Both the position numbers and the translations under genes were made by a program. Below are positions 29,885-39,900 of a stretch of 64,000 nt of DNA, in pieces. The DNA is from Prorocentrum cordatum. Lineage: Eukaryota > Sar > Dinophyceae > Prorocentrales > Prorocentraceae. The stretch lies in the NCBI GenBank assembly GCA_963575745.1, contig CAUYUJ010019930.1:1-64000 (forward strand), written 5' to 3'. Under the pieces are notes generated by a model. The model had not been told where the DNA came from. It did no database searches and was given only the letters and a program-made list of their open reading frames with translations. Every line of letters starts with the position of its first letter. The stretch's first letter is position 1.

Positions 29885-31195
29885 AGGGGGTGGTGGGGGT
29901 TCGAACCCGCCCCCGAATACCCCCTCCCTCCCCTGCTTCCCCTCTCCTCGGGCCGGCGCTTGCGTCGGCGGCGGCTGGCGGCGGCGGCGGGGACGACGAT
30001 GTCTTTTTGTGGGCCGGCGCCGGCGCCTGCGGCGGCGGGCGGCGGCGGCGGGGAGCGTCGACGAGGACGACGGTGATAGTGGTGGTGGTGGTGGTGGGTT
30101 GTGGTGGTGGTGGTGGTGGCGGTGGTGGTGATTGTGGTGGTGGTGGTGTGGGGGGGTTGTGGTGGTGGTGGTTGTGGTGGTTTGTGGTGGTGGTGGTGGT
30201 GATGGCTTGGTGGTGGTGTGGTGGTGGTTTGTGGTGGTGGTGGTGGGTTGTGGTTGCGGTGGTGGTTATGTGGTGGTGTGGTGGTGGTTTATGGTGGTGG
30301 TGTTGGTGGGTTGGGGTGGTGGCGGTGGTTTGTGGAGGTCGTGCTGGTGGTGGTGGTTGTGGCGGTGATGGTGGTGGGTTTTGGTGGTGGTGTGGTGGTC
30401 TGCGGTGGTGGTGATGGGTTGTGCTGCCGGTAGTGGTGCTGGTGGTTGTAGCGGTGGTGGTGGTGTGGTAGATTGTGGTGGTGGTGGTGGCGGTGGTGTG
30501 TTTTCGCGGTGGTGGTGGTGATGGTGAGTTGTGGTTGTGGTGGCGTTTGTGGTGGCTGTGGTGGTGGTGTGGTGGTGGTTTGCGGTGGTGGTGGTGGGTT
30601 GTGGTGGTGGCGGTGGTTCGTGGAGGTGGTGCTGGTGGTGGTGGTGGTGGTGGCGGTGGTGGTGTGGTGGTTTGTTGTGGTTTGTTGTGGTGGCTGTGGG
30701 TCGTGCTGCTGGCAGTGGCGGTGGTTGTGGCGGTGGTAGTGGTGGTGGTGTGGTAGATTGGTGGTGGTGGTAGTGATGGTGGTGGGTTTTTGTGGTGGTG
30801 GTGGTGGTGGTTGTGATGGTGAGTTGTGGTGGTGGTGGTGGTTGTGGTGGTGGTGGCTGTGGTTGTGGTGATGGTGGTTGTGTGGTGGGTTGGTGGTGGT
30901 GGTTATGGTGGGTTGAGGCGGCGGTGGTGGTAGTGGTGGTGGTGGTGGAAGTGGTGGTAATCGTCGCTGCGTCCCCGCCGGCGCCGGCGCCAGCGCCGGC
31001 GCAGCTGGCCGCTGCCAGCGCCGGCGCCAGCGCCAGGGTGGGGGAGGTTGAAACCCCGCCCCCCCTCCCTTGGGCTGCCTCTGGTCATTGTCGCTGCGTC
31101 CACGCCGTCGGCGCTGCTGGTGGCCGCCAGCGCTGGCGCCGGCGCCGAGGGGGGGGGGTCGGGAGGGGGTGGGTTGGGGGGGAGGGGAGTCTTGG
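29885..31195. mobile_element. fold-back element FB-3 with a (GTG)n core
   Basis: The left side (29885-30075) reads GGGGTTCGAACCCGCCCCC, CCTCCC words, then GGCCGGCGC and GGCCGGCGCCGGCGCC. The right side (30963-31195) reads GCCGGCGCCGGCGCC, AGGGTGGGGGAGGTTGAAACC and CCGCCCC, that is, the same blocks in mirrored order. It is less perfect than FB-1 and FB-2. TCGCTGCGTCC and GGCGCCGGCG words repeat in the right arm at 30963 and 31089. Confidence 0.65.
30076..30958. repeat. (GTG)n core of FB-3
   Basis: GGTGGT triplets with TTG, GCG and GAT interruptions. Predicted Val/Trp/Gly frames (plus) and His/Thr/Pro frames (minus) are repeat artefacts. Confidence 0.97.
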
Positions 31196-31329
31196 TTTTG
31201 ATCGACGGCGCCGGGTGTTGCGGGGGGGGGGGCCCGCCCCCCTTTTCGAAACGCGCCGCCGATTGTTCCAAAGGCGAGCGCCCGTGAAATGCGGTCTCTC
31301 AGACATGGATGTGTCATGCTGCAGCCGAA

Positions 31330-31950
31330 TCCGTACAGACCCTCGCACATACGCGCATCGGGAGCTGCATGTGTGCACAGTCATTGCTTTCGGGCTTGTA
31401 GCTGCGCGCGAAGCGGACCTCCCTGGTAACGGACACTGTCGCGAATCGTTTTCGAACGGGCTCCAAGCACCCCCGCGAGAAGGCGAGGGAGCTGCGTGCG
31501 CGAGCGCGCGCGTGCGCGAGCTTCCTGGGCGCACTCCCTCTGGCCGCACGTTCCCAATGATGGTCGATCGATGGTCGAGGAGGAGGAGGAGGAGGAGGAA
31601 GAGGAGGAGGAGGAGGAGGAGGAGGTCGAGCGGGGCTGAGACGAGGATCGAGCCGTTCTGGAGCGTGCCGGAACGCCTGAGAGGGCCGCGGCGCCCGAGA
31701 GAATTCCAGAACCGCCATATCTCCGATGTTTCCGATTTTTCCTGGCCCGATGTTATCTTCGTCCATGCCTCGTCTCGGGAGCAGGACCGAAGAGGATCGA
31801 TGAGCATGAAGAGAAGGACGTTCCTGGCAACGGGCGTGTTCGCGGCTCGTCTCGACACGCGCTCCACGCATCCCCGCGGGAGGGCGCGCGAGCGCCCCGC
31901 GGGCGCGCTCCCCCAGGGCATCGCCAGGCAATGCGCGGGCGCCCTGAAGT
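31330..31950. repeat. two diverged copies of a ~120-bp duplication flanking a (GAG)n tract
   Basis: 31410-31500 and 31828-31915 share GGAC-TTCCTGG-AACGG, TCGCG, TCGT-TCGA, GCTCCA-GCA-CCCCGCG and GGCG-G-GAG in order. A GAG tract occupies 31575-31628. Open frames run through but show no domain. Confidence 0.55.
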
Positions 31951-31995
31951 GCCGCCGCCCACCCCCCCCTTCGGGGAAGCGCGAGGCTCGAGCTC

Positions 31996-32185
31996 GTGTC
32001 GTGCCGACGCTGCTCGACGGACCCGTCCCCGATTTTGACGGGCCCGTCCTCGTGGGACGTTTGCAGCGGGAGCTCGCGTCAAGTTCCAGGCTGGGCCTCG
32101 CCGTTTTCCTGGCGGCCCCGTCGGGCCAGCACGAGTACCCCGGACCCGAGTCTTGCGTCTCCCCGACCCCTGCCCCGCTCGGCTC
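31996..32185 (+). repeat. dispersed repeat DR-9, copy 2
   Basis: GC-richer copy of 16917-17100 with the same open frame (L-D-G-P-V start, then V-G-R-L-Q-R-E-L-A-S-S, A-P-S-G-Q, E-S-C-V-S-P). Copy 1 differs largely by C-to-T and G-to-A changes, suggesting that this copy is closer to the ancestral sequence. Confidence 0.65.
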
Positions 32186-33100
32186 CTCGGGACGGTGGCC
32201 CCCCTGGCCGAGCGCCCCCCCGGGCCATCTGCTTGAGCCACAGCCAAGCCAGTTTTTGATTCGGCCGGCCCGGCAGGCCCGGCCCGGCACCCCATCGCAA
32301 GGCAGTGGGACGGAGGGGAGCAGTCCCATAAGTCGGGGGCGGAAAAGAGGGGGGTGATGACTAGGGGGGGGTGGATATCATGGCGGGGGCCATGATATTT
32401 CCCCAGATTTCACGGCGCCTCTTCTTATTTCATTACGTCCCTGGCCTCCCCGCTGGGCCGCGCACATGCCGCTGGTCATGATTTGCACCCCCCCCTCTTG
32501 GACACCCCCCTCTTGGCCGCTCCCGAATAAGCGTTCGCGTCGTGACAAAAGTCATGGCGGACGGTCTGCTGCCGGTCGGGGTCTTTGGAGCCGCCGCCGG
32601 GCGCTGGGACCGTCCACAAACGACTCGGGATGAAGAGCCCGTTCTTGGGAATGGGTCGAGGCCACTGGGGTCGACGCTGTGAAACATCATGGCATCGGGG
32701 TTGGAGACCGTATCTTCAGAGGAGGGGCTAAGCGAAAGGGGGGGTCCGCCAAAACACTAAGGCGGAACAACTAATGAAAGCAACCTAATCGTGGCTTGGT
32801 GAGTGTTTCCCATGCAACGCCACAGGGCTGATCCAATCGAGCAAATTGCGGTCATACCAAAAATGACTGACCTTCACCTCGACGTTACGGGAACGGCCAA
32901 GCCTGGCGCATGATCTAATAGTGATATGTGCCCAGGCCTCGCATCCCCAGACCAGGGTCCGTCTGCAATATCGCAGGAACATGATCATTTGGTTGCCATT
33001 TCAACGTGCTTTGTTACCCTGAGGCACTCCTCGGAATCATAGTTGATTTTGTTGTTCTTTCAAGTTGAAAGCGCTCGCAGATAATCACGAACGTTGACCT
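32186..33100. other. no gene recognised; one 22-bp palindrome
   Basis: TATCATGGC-GGGG-GCCATGATA (32375-32396) is a perfect hairpin. A minus frame (32785-32988) contains V-W-G-C-E-A-W, faintly like the post-RT region of LINE proteins, but nothing around it supports that. The rest is unique DNA. Confidence 0.4.
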
Positions 33101-33274
33101 GTCGGCAATGCCGATCCCCATAGATCTCGACTCTACTGGGCGTCTGACCAGTGGGAGCTCTCAGGGGGCAGACACTTTGAGGGAAACTACCCTCACTAAT
33201 TTTTCTGTCGTCAAAATGACCTCGTCGACTGTCATCATGAAGAGGGCTCCCGCCGGAGACTGCAACAAGCTGGG

Positions 33275-33365
33275 AATCGTCAGAATGTCCTGGGGAGCTG
33301 TCAGAACGCCTGGGGTATCGTCAGAATGGTCTGGGGGGACCGTCGGAATGCCCTGGGGGCCAGGC
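33275..33365. repeat. ~28-bp tandem repeat
   Basis: About four degenerate copies of TCGTCAGAATG-CCTGGGG with GGA or GGT linkers. Confidence 0.75.
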
Positions 33366-33809
33366 AGAACAATTCTGGGCTTGTGATTCCCGCGCATTTG
33401 GAGGTCCACTGCCGTTTCCCAGCCGTCAAAATGCCCGATCGGGGGTGGACACGAGAGAGAGAACGCGCGGGCGAAACCTTAGGTTCCCCTCTCCTCCTTC
33501 CTCCCTCCACCCCGCACCTCCATCCAGCCCCCCCCCGCTCCTCCATCCTCGCTCGCCCGTCCTCCCTCCTTCGTCCTCCCCTCTCCCATCATCCCTTGTC
33601 GTCGTCGTCCCTCCTTCCCTCCCTCCGCCCTCCCTGGTCATCCCTCCTCATTCCTAAATTCTTCATGGGCTGGGAGGGAGAGACAGAGAGCGGTCTGCTG
33701 ACCGGCCACATGGGCCTGGCCTTTTGCGGCGCCAGAGAACGGCGCCTGGGCAGACCGAGCGGGAAATGACAGCATGGCGCACTGAAGCAAGTGCCGGCTA
33801 AACAGGAGG

Positions 33810-33955
33810 AGGAAGAGGAGGAGGAGGAGGAGGAGGAGGAGGAGGAGGAGGGATGATGTTGGGGGGAGGGAGCATGACCGAGAAAGTAGAGAAGGAGGGG
33901 GAGGGAGGAGGAGGAGGAGGAGGAGGAGGAGGAGGAGGAGGAGGAGGAGAAGGAG
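33810..33955. repeat. two (GAG)n tracts
   Basis: GGAGGA triplets at 33810-33850 and 33898-33953, separated by a short unique segment. Confidence 0.93.
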
Positions 33956-34221
33956 TAACGCGGAGGATCTCGAGGTGCTTCCTGCACTCCTTCTCCCCCT
34001 CGCCTCGAGCCCTCCATATCCTGCCTCCTGCTGGCCCCCCCAGGGGCCGCCCCGCGCCCCGCCAGCCCCCGCCCGGAGGTACGCCCACTCGCACGGCATT
34101 GCCCACAGGGACATGAAGCCGGAGAACATCTGCCCCGCCAGCCGCGCTTTACCCCCGCGCGCGCGGGCGTTCGGCCGTGCGCGCGGCCGGGGGAAGGGGG
34201 GCGGAGGGGGGCGGCGGAGGG

Positions 34222-34434
34222 TTTGGACGCCCGAAATGGGTACTGAAAGAATGGGCACGATGCCCAACAACAATTCCTGTTCATTTTCAACAGGATTCGC
34301 TGTCCACGCCGCCGCGGCCTGTGTCCATTCGAGACAGAAGGCCGCCTGCCCAACAGCGGCCGCTGTTGGCTTGGGACAACATTTGTTGTTGGGCATAGTG
34401 CCCATTCTTTCCGTGCCCATCTCGGGTGTCCAAA
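34222..34434. mobile_element. MITE-C copy 2 (213 bp, ~52-bp inverted ends)
   Basis: The left end TTTGGACGCCCGAAATGGG continues through GAAAGAATGGGCACGATGCC to CAACAACAA (34222-34273). The right end is its reverse complement with about six mismatches in 52 bases. The centre includes the palindrome CAACAGCGGCCGCTGTTG. Flanking GAGGG at both sides could be a 5-bp target duplication, though the context is G-rich. The diverged copy at 12486-12864 confirms it as a repeat. No coding capacity. Confidence 0.88.
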
Positions 34435-34551
34435 GAGGGGGGCGGCGGAGGACGGCAGAGGACGGAAGAGGGCCGCAGGATTCGCGCGCGCCCCAGCGCA
34501 CGCAAGCAGGCGTGGCGGATTCGCTGGGGTTTCACCCTCTAGGTCTCCTAT

Positions 34552-34784
34552 AGATGGGGTCCGAGTGCCTGGGGTCGGAGGATCGCGCCGCATCGCCGAT
34601 GCCCGATGCATCGTCGATGCATCGTCGATGCATCGGCGATGCGGCTCGATGTGTAGCCCAATTTGCTTCACGTCGACGTCGCCGATGTATTACCCACGTC
34701 GACGATGCATCGCTGGTGGCTGGCATCGCCGATGCATCGGCGATGCGGCGCGATCCTCTGACCCCACCTACTCCGACCCCATCT
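34552..34784. mobile_element. MITE-D copy 1 (233 bp, ATGCATCGGCGATGC fold-back)
   Basis: The left end AGATGGGGTCCGAGTGCCTG, then GGATCGCGCCGCATCGCCG, pairs with the right end GGCGATGCGGCGCGATCCTC, then CCTACTCCGACCCCATCT. The interior has clustered GATGCATCGG palindromes. Related copies are at 35309-35508 and 36486-36672. Confidence 0.85.
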
Positions 34785-34904
34785 GGGAGGCTAGTGGGGG
34801 CGCCGTCCTCACGACCGGCTACGAGGACCGATGAGCATTGCGGAACATCACGCCTCCTCTCCCTTCCCCCTTCCCCCCTCCCTCCTCCCTCCTTCGTCGT
34901 GGAG

Positions 34905-35105
34905 GAGGAGGGGCAGCGGCAGGGGCAGAGGCAGGGGGAGGGGGAGGAGGAAGAGGAGGAGGAGGAGGAGGAGGAGGAGGAGGAGGAGGAGGGAGGAGGG
35001 AGGAGGAGGAGGGAGGAGGGGGATGGAGGATGGAGGAAGGGTGGAGGAGAGGAGAAGGAGGAGGAGGAGGAGGAGGATGAGGAGGAGGAGGAGGAGGAGG
35101 AGGAA
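34905..35105. repeat. (GAG)n array
   Basis: GGAGGA triplets with GGGAGG, ATGGAGGATGG and GATGAGG interruptions. Confidence 0.95.
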
Positions 35106-35219
35106 TGGGGAATGGAGCATGGAGGAGGTTTGGGCATGGTTGAGCGGCGGGCCCTCGGGGGCGGGCGCCAGTCTGGCCGTTCTCGTGTCCCGCGGCGGCG
35201 CGCCCGCCCGCCCGACGTC

Positions 35220-35308
35220 GGCTCCGCTGCGGTTGCCGGGGCTCTCGCAACGGGCCTCCAGGGCCGTCTTGGGGCGATCGTTGGGGCCTTGTGGGCCGTG
35301 TTTCTGGG
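35220..35308. repeat. short direct repeat, partner at 35675-35745
   Basis: CGCAACGGGCCTCCAGGGCC followed by GTCTTGGGGCGATCGTTG occurs at both places in the same orientation, bracketing MITE-D copy 2. Confidence 0.8.
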
Positions 35309-35508
35309 CCTCCCAGATGGGATCAGAGTAGGTGGGTTCGGAGGATCGCGCCGCATCGTCGATGCATCGGCGATGCGGCTCGATGCGGAGCTCGATTTTC
35401 TTCGCGCTGGCGTCGCCGATGCATCGCCGACATCGCCGATGCATCGCCGGTGCATCGCCGATACATCGCCGATGGATTGGCGATGCGGCGCGATTTTCTG
35501 GGGGTCAA
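35309..35508. mobile_element. MITE-D copy 2 (right end truncated)
   Basis: Starts CCTCCCAGATGGGATCAGAG and has GGATCGCGCCGCATCGTCG, GATGCGGCTCGATG, AGCTCGATTTTCTTC and a series of GCATCGCCGATGCATCGCCG. It ends GCGATGCGGCGCGATTTTCTG without the outer GACCCCATCT block. Confidence 0.8.
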
Positions 35509-35674
35509 TACAAACGGGGGTCAGTCAGAGCGCCAGATCTTGCAGAGGGCCAGGGTCGCATTGACCCAGGTTTGAGTGCAAATCCTGCAGGAACCTGCAG
35601 GATCTTGCAGAATCCTGCAAGGCCTGGCTGACTCGGGTCTGGATTGACTCGGGCCAGTGAGTCCCTGATGTTGG

Positions 35675-35890
35675 TGCTATCGCAACGGGCCTCCAGGGCC
35701 GTCTTGGGGCGATCGTTGTGGCCCCTTTGGTCGTCGTGGGCTGTTATTGGCCCGGAAATGCGCGCACCTCAAAAGCATTCCAAAACCTTGGGAGATCAAT
35801 GTGTTTGTCGTCCCCAGGCCCTCTTGAGAGTCCTCTGGAGGCTCTCTTGGCCCGTCTTGGGACCCTCTCGGACTGTTTTGAGGTCGTCGT
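35675..35890. repeat. direct repeat plus DR-10-like unit
   Basis: The first 70 bases repeat 35240-35308. Then CATTCCAAAACCTTGGGAGATCAATGTG matches the tail of DR-10, followed by CCCTCTTGAGAGTCC and GGCTCTCTTGGCCCGTC words. Confidence 0.65.
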
Positions 35891-36485
35891 AGGCCCAGCG
35901 CTAACAGGGGTCAGCCAATCCTCTCTGGGCGACCCAGGTTTGGGAGCCACGTGGGGCCGAGTTCCCCTGTCTGCCCTCCGCTGACACGGTTCTGGGACCT
36001 GCTGAGCGGTTGGCCTGGCTTGGCGACAGAGCCTGGGCTGGGGTGGGTTTGCGCTGACCCGGGCTTGTACGTTCCCGAGGATCCACGCGGTGCGGTGGCG
36101 CCGAAAGTTGGGGGGGATTGCTCAGGTGTTCACGAGCGACGGAGACATTTCTGGGCCTCCCAGAAGCAGGGCCCATGTCGATCCGGTCGGTACGGTGCGG
36201 TGTCGATTCTAGCAGGCCCGATTTGATTCAGGTCCGATGCGGCCCGATGCGTGCATGGTGCTGTTGTGCATCCTAGCGCGGCCGATCCAATTCGAGTCCG
36301 TGCCGATGCAGCCCTATCCGACGCACTTCCTGATTCTATCCAGTTTCCCGTTTCGGTAACGACTGATCTTGCAAATGGTCCCGAGTCGATGGGGTCAGGG
36401 GTTGCGGCTCGCAGGCTGGAGTGGTAAGGCTCTTCAGCAGGCAAGCAGCATCTGGTCGACTCTACTTTGGGCGCGGCTTTGGACT
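35891..36485. other. no gene recognised
   Basis: Contains GGGTCAG-C words shared with 35517 and a CGATGC/CCGAT-rich stretch (36175-36350). No coding evidence. Confidence 0.45.
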
Positions 36486-36672
36486 ATCGCATCGCCGATT
36501 CGTCGGCGATGCGATTCGCTTTGGAGCCCGAATTTCTCCACGCCGATGGTGCCGATGCATCGCCGAGGTCGCCGATGCATCGCCGATGCATGGCCGATGC
36601 ATTGGCGATGCATTGGCGATGCGGTTCGGTCCTCTGGCCCCATGTACTCGAACTCCATGTGGGAGGCCCCCA
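36486..36672. mobile_element. MITE-D copy 3 (left end truncated)
   Basis: CGCATCGCCGATTCGTCGGCGATGCG, a TTTGGAGC-CGAATTTCTCC block and multiple GCCGATGCATCGCCG words. The right end CCTCTGGCCCCATGTACTCG and CTCCATGTGGGAGGCC corresponds to the reverse complement of the left ends of copies 1 and 2. Confidence 0.75.
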
Positions 36673-37046
36673 GCATTAGATCCATATCCAAGTTCTCGCG
36701 GTCTGGGTTCCGAGGCGCGACATTATGGGTACAGGATCACATTATAATTACGCCAGGTTCGAGTTGTGGTGGGGTGCTGCCGCCGGCGTTCAACGTTGAG
36801 CTCCGCCGGCGGCCCACAATCGGTCGATGTTAAACGATCTGACATTTCGGAAACGGCCGATCTGTCGAGGCTGAGCGATCCCCGCGGTGTCACAAACCTA
36901 CGCCAGGATAGATAGACACGACACGAACCTGCCGTACGTTCCGCGCGAGGCTTCCGCGCCATAGGGTCGCGGCCGAGGAGTCGAGGAGTCCGGACCGCAA
37001 GCCCGTGGCAAATTATTGCAAGCCTGAGGCTCGTTCCAGGAGTTTT
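36673..37046. other. no gene recognised
   Basis: Unique sequence with no recognised motif. Confidence 0.5.
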
Positions 37047-37096
37047 TCAACTGGGTCAGTTTGAGTTCGTTTAGGAAGACCCCTTGAGGACCCCCC
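37047..37096 (+). repeat. left part of a repeat shared with 59394 (possible LTR end)
   Basis: GGTCAGTTTGAGTTCGTTTA followed by CCCCTTGAGGA matches 59394-59435 at about 34 of 40 positions. The matching right part here is 38327-38364 (CCCTTTGGCCTTACCGCACG and CGCTGGTA), which matches 59553-59584. The middle differs and is 1.2 kb longer here. Confidence 0.55.
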
Positions 37097-37329
37097 GACC
37101 AGGGGTGAAGGTTCTCTCATACCTATACGACAACCTTAGGGTGATAAGGAGGTTGGTGGGAAGGATAACCCACTGACAACACCTGCGCTGACTCTGATGG
37201 CGACGATCTGGCGACATTGCACGGTGACGCTCATGGTAAATGCATAGTGGTGATTGTAATAAAAGCGACACAACCGCGGTGGAGCTCACGCCACATAAAT
37301 GCGACCTCGCGTTCGACTCCAATCGACTG

Positions 37330-37930
37330 ATCCTACTACCGGTTTCACTATCGAACTTAGTATCGATCTCATAATCGGTCTCAGTATCGATCGGACGATC
37401 GGTCTTATAATATACTTCATTCATTATCTATATATGTATATATATATGTATATATATATATTCTAATGGATCTCTGAGCAGATTTCACTATCGATCTCAT
37501 AGCGAGTGGCGTTGATTACGATCGGGACACGAGCGGGGCAATCTCGGGACATTCTCGGAAGACTGGCGGGCCGAATAAATGCCACCACAACGGACAGTAC
37601 TGTATCACAACAAGTCACATTATCGATCTGACTGTCGATATCACACCAGATCTCACGATCGATCTCGCAACGAATTTGACAATCGATCTCATCATCAATC
37701 TTCCAATATTGTTTGACATCGATCGTGCTATCAATCTCAATATCGATTTTACGGTTCTGCCCAATAGCGATATCACAAGAGATCTCAATATCGATCGCAC
37801 AAGAGATCTCACGAGACCATCGGGGCACCACGATGGGGCATCCCTGGCTAGGGCTGGGCACCCCCCGCAGAAATTCTGTTGTGATCGATATCGCTGTCGA
37901 TCTCACCATCGATCTCACTGCCAACCTTCT
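37330..37930. repeat. degenerate ATCGATCTCA repeat with a (TA)n tract
   Basis: TATCGATCTCA words recur about twenty times at irregular 15-30-bp spacing on both sides of an alternating TATATATGTATA tract (37428-37461). Isoleucine/arginine/serine-rich minus frames (for example 37463-38089) derive from it. Confidence 0.8.
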
Positions 37931-37954
37931 GACCGAGCTACCATCGAGACACCA

Positions 37955-38060
37955 CGGCGGGACACCCAGACCCACCGTCGGGACACCCCGCGCCACCGAC
38001 AGGGCACCCCGCGCCACCGACGGGGACCCACGTGCCACCGACGGGGCACCTGGGCACCGG
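37955..38060. repeat. ~17-18-bp CCACCGACGGGGCACCC minisatellite
   Basis: About five degenerate copies of CACCGACGGGGCACCCCGCGC. Confidence 0.8.
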
Positions 38061-38864
38061 CGCGCCCAGCGGGTGAGGGTTGCGGTCAAACGGGATCACG
38101 GCCCTCTAGCCGCGGCGGCATCATTTCTCTCGCGCGCCCGCGCAGCTTCGCCTCGCCGAAACGATTATTTGGTGGGGGGCTCCCGTTACCATTGTGATTT
38201 CACCCCCCAACCTCGGACTTACATTTGTTTCGGATGGTCCCTTCGAGCATCTGCTCGACCCCCTTCCCCTGCCCAGACCCTTCAGTGAGGACCGTCTGCC
38301 CGCTAAATTGTAGTAGTTCGAGGGGGCCCCTTTGGCCTTACCGCACGCGCTGGTAGCATCATAGTATTCCTTTCACTTGCATCATGTGAAGGTAAGCTAC
38401 TCTTGCTGATCAGGAAGATGTCATAAGGTTTCGCGTCTCGACGAGTATCGCCCTGTGCTACTACCCGTTGCACTCGTCGCGGAGCAATTTTATCCTGGCC
38501 CCACAGCAGCTTGAGAATGTGGCAACAGGACAATACACTGAACTTGCTATGAAGAAACTGCTTCACCGACCGGCCAAAGAGCGCGAGTGGAAGACACCTC
38601 GAGACAAGAACCGCAGCCCACAATGATGGCGCAGATACCAGCAAGAAGTTCGCTGACTCGTCAGGGGTATAACGATCGACGAGAAAGCGCACGCAGAGTC
38701 ACGATTCGCCAAGGACCTCACTATCGAGGGGGACCCCGATCATTCCGAGTGGTAAGGTGACGCAGACGAGTTCTCCGATATGCTAGGCTCCGCACCACTG
38801 GCCAGACAACGGATGGCAAGAGCAGTGGAAACCGTGTTCTTGTTTACGCAGTGCAAAAAGGAAC
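38061..38864. other. no gene recognised
   Basis: Includes the LTR-like piece at 38327-38364 and an opposing 129-codon minus frame (38303-38692) with no known motif. If the outer repeat is an LTR, the sequence from about 38370 on would be the leader of the outer retroelement. Confidence 0.4.
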
Positions 38865-39900
38865 ATGGGCGAAACGATGGGAGAGATCTTTGTGCATGAA
38901 AGCGCGCTACGCGAGGAGTGCGAGGAGGCCATCGATAGGCTCTACGAGGAGGAGTTCTCGGAGACGGCGACAGGCATCCCCGGGCGCCCGATCTGGCCGT
39001 GGCGTCCGACTGGTATGAGAAGAAATACGACTTTGACGAGCACCAAGAGGAATAATATTATAATCCGAGCCATCACCACAGCCATTGGGGCGAGAAAGGG
39101 GAGCAACGATGGAGCGAGAATCCGAGCGGGGGCGAGGGCTTGGGAGACCAGACGTCGAAGTTGTTATTTGGGGCTGCTGCGCTGCATGTTTCTGCTAAGG
39201 TTCATTGCTTTCGGCCGAGAGGAAAGATCGGCCACCCCCACGTCGACGGGCAACAAGCTACAGCGCAAGGGCGTCGCCAAGGCGCTGCGAGCTCGATGGG
39301 GGGGCAACGATCTCCAGGCTTATTAGGCCGCCAAGTGGCCCGCGGATGAACGCGGCGGATACCTCGGCTACGGAGAGCCACCAGATCAGATGCCAGCCGC
39401 CGGGGCCCAGAACGGAGATGGCATCATCGGCCGGTTGGAAGCCCATATGAATCGGGTAGCAGGATGCCGACAGGAGGCGACGAAGACCTCGCCGGAAGCA
39501 AGACACGCAGCTGCAACTGCCAAGCGAGATCGGGGCTTCGATGAGGGAGCGCAGATATCACCACCTGTCGGAGGCAAGGGGCCAAGATGGAAGTCGAGCG
39601 CGCACGGAGAATGGGAGACCCCAAAGGTCATCATCCCCGAGTTCGAGGAGGAGGTCTTCGCCACCACGAACAGCCAGGGTTGCAGGCGAAGTTGTTTCGA
39701 GCGCGGCGGCGGCCATCTTGCCCGAGACTGCCCGATCAGATTGCGACAAAAGGAGGCGGTGGAGGTCGCGCAGAGTCGGTCGCCGCCGAGATGGGCGTCT
39801 TGAGCGCCAACGCGGCAGAGCTGGGCAAGGTGGCCAGCGGCTCTGGCATGGCAGACTCCGGAGCCAGCGCGCGCGCCGGCAGCGCGACGGCAGTTTAAAC
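38865..39900 (+). pseudogene. gag-protease remnant of an LTR-type retroelement (outer element)
   Basis: Reading shifts between frames. Early segments (38990-39330) are Tyr/Asp/His-rich with an in-frame TAA. Around 39390-39803 one frame gives a gag-like basic stretch ending in a zinc-knuckle-like motif, C-x3-C-x6-H-x4-C (39681-39731, ending G-H-L-A-R-D-C-P). Canonical gag knuckles are C-x2-C-x4-H-x4-C, so this one carries extra residues. In another frame D-S-G-A (39854-39865) fits the catalytic motif of a retroviral-type aspartic protease, 40 codons downstream as expected for gag-pro order. A stop follows at 39896. The coding sequence is broken. I infer it belongs with the pol remnant at 57.3-59.2 kb. 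Confidence 0.6.

Noticed and set aside
30080-31350. 353-codon minus ORF rich in His, Thr and Pro
   Set aside because: Translation of the (GTG)n core plus GC-rich arms of FB-3.
32785-32988. Minus-strand ORF with V-W-G-C-E-A-W as a LINE reverse-transcriptase tail
   Set aside because: One short motif, no RT or endonuclease motif in 2 kb on either side.
38361-38376. TGGTAGCA as a primer-binding site complementary to initiator tRNA-Met
   Set aside because: Only eight bases fit, and CTGGTA is also present at the end of the right copy (59575), so it belongs to the repeat rather than following it.
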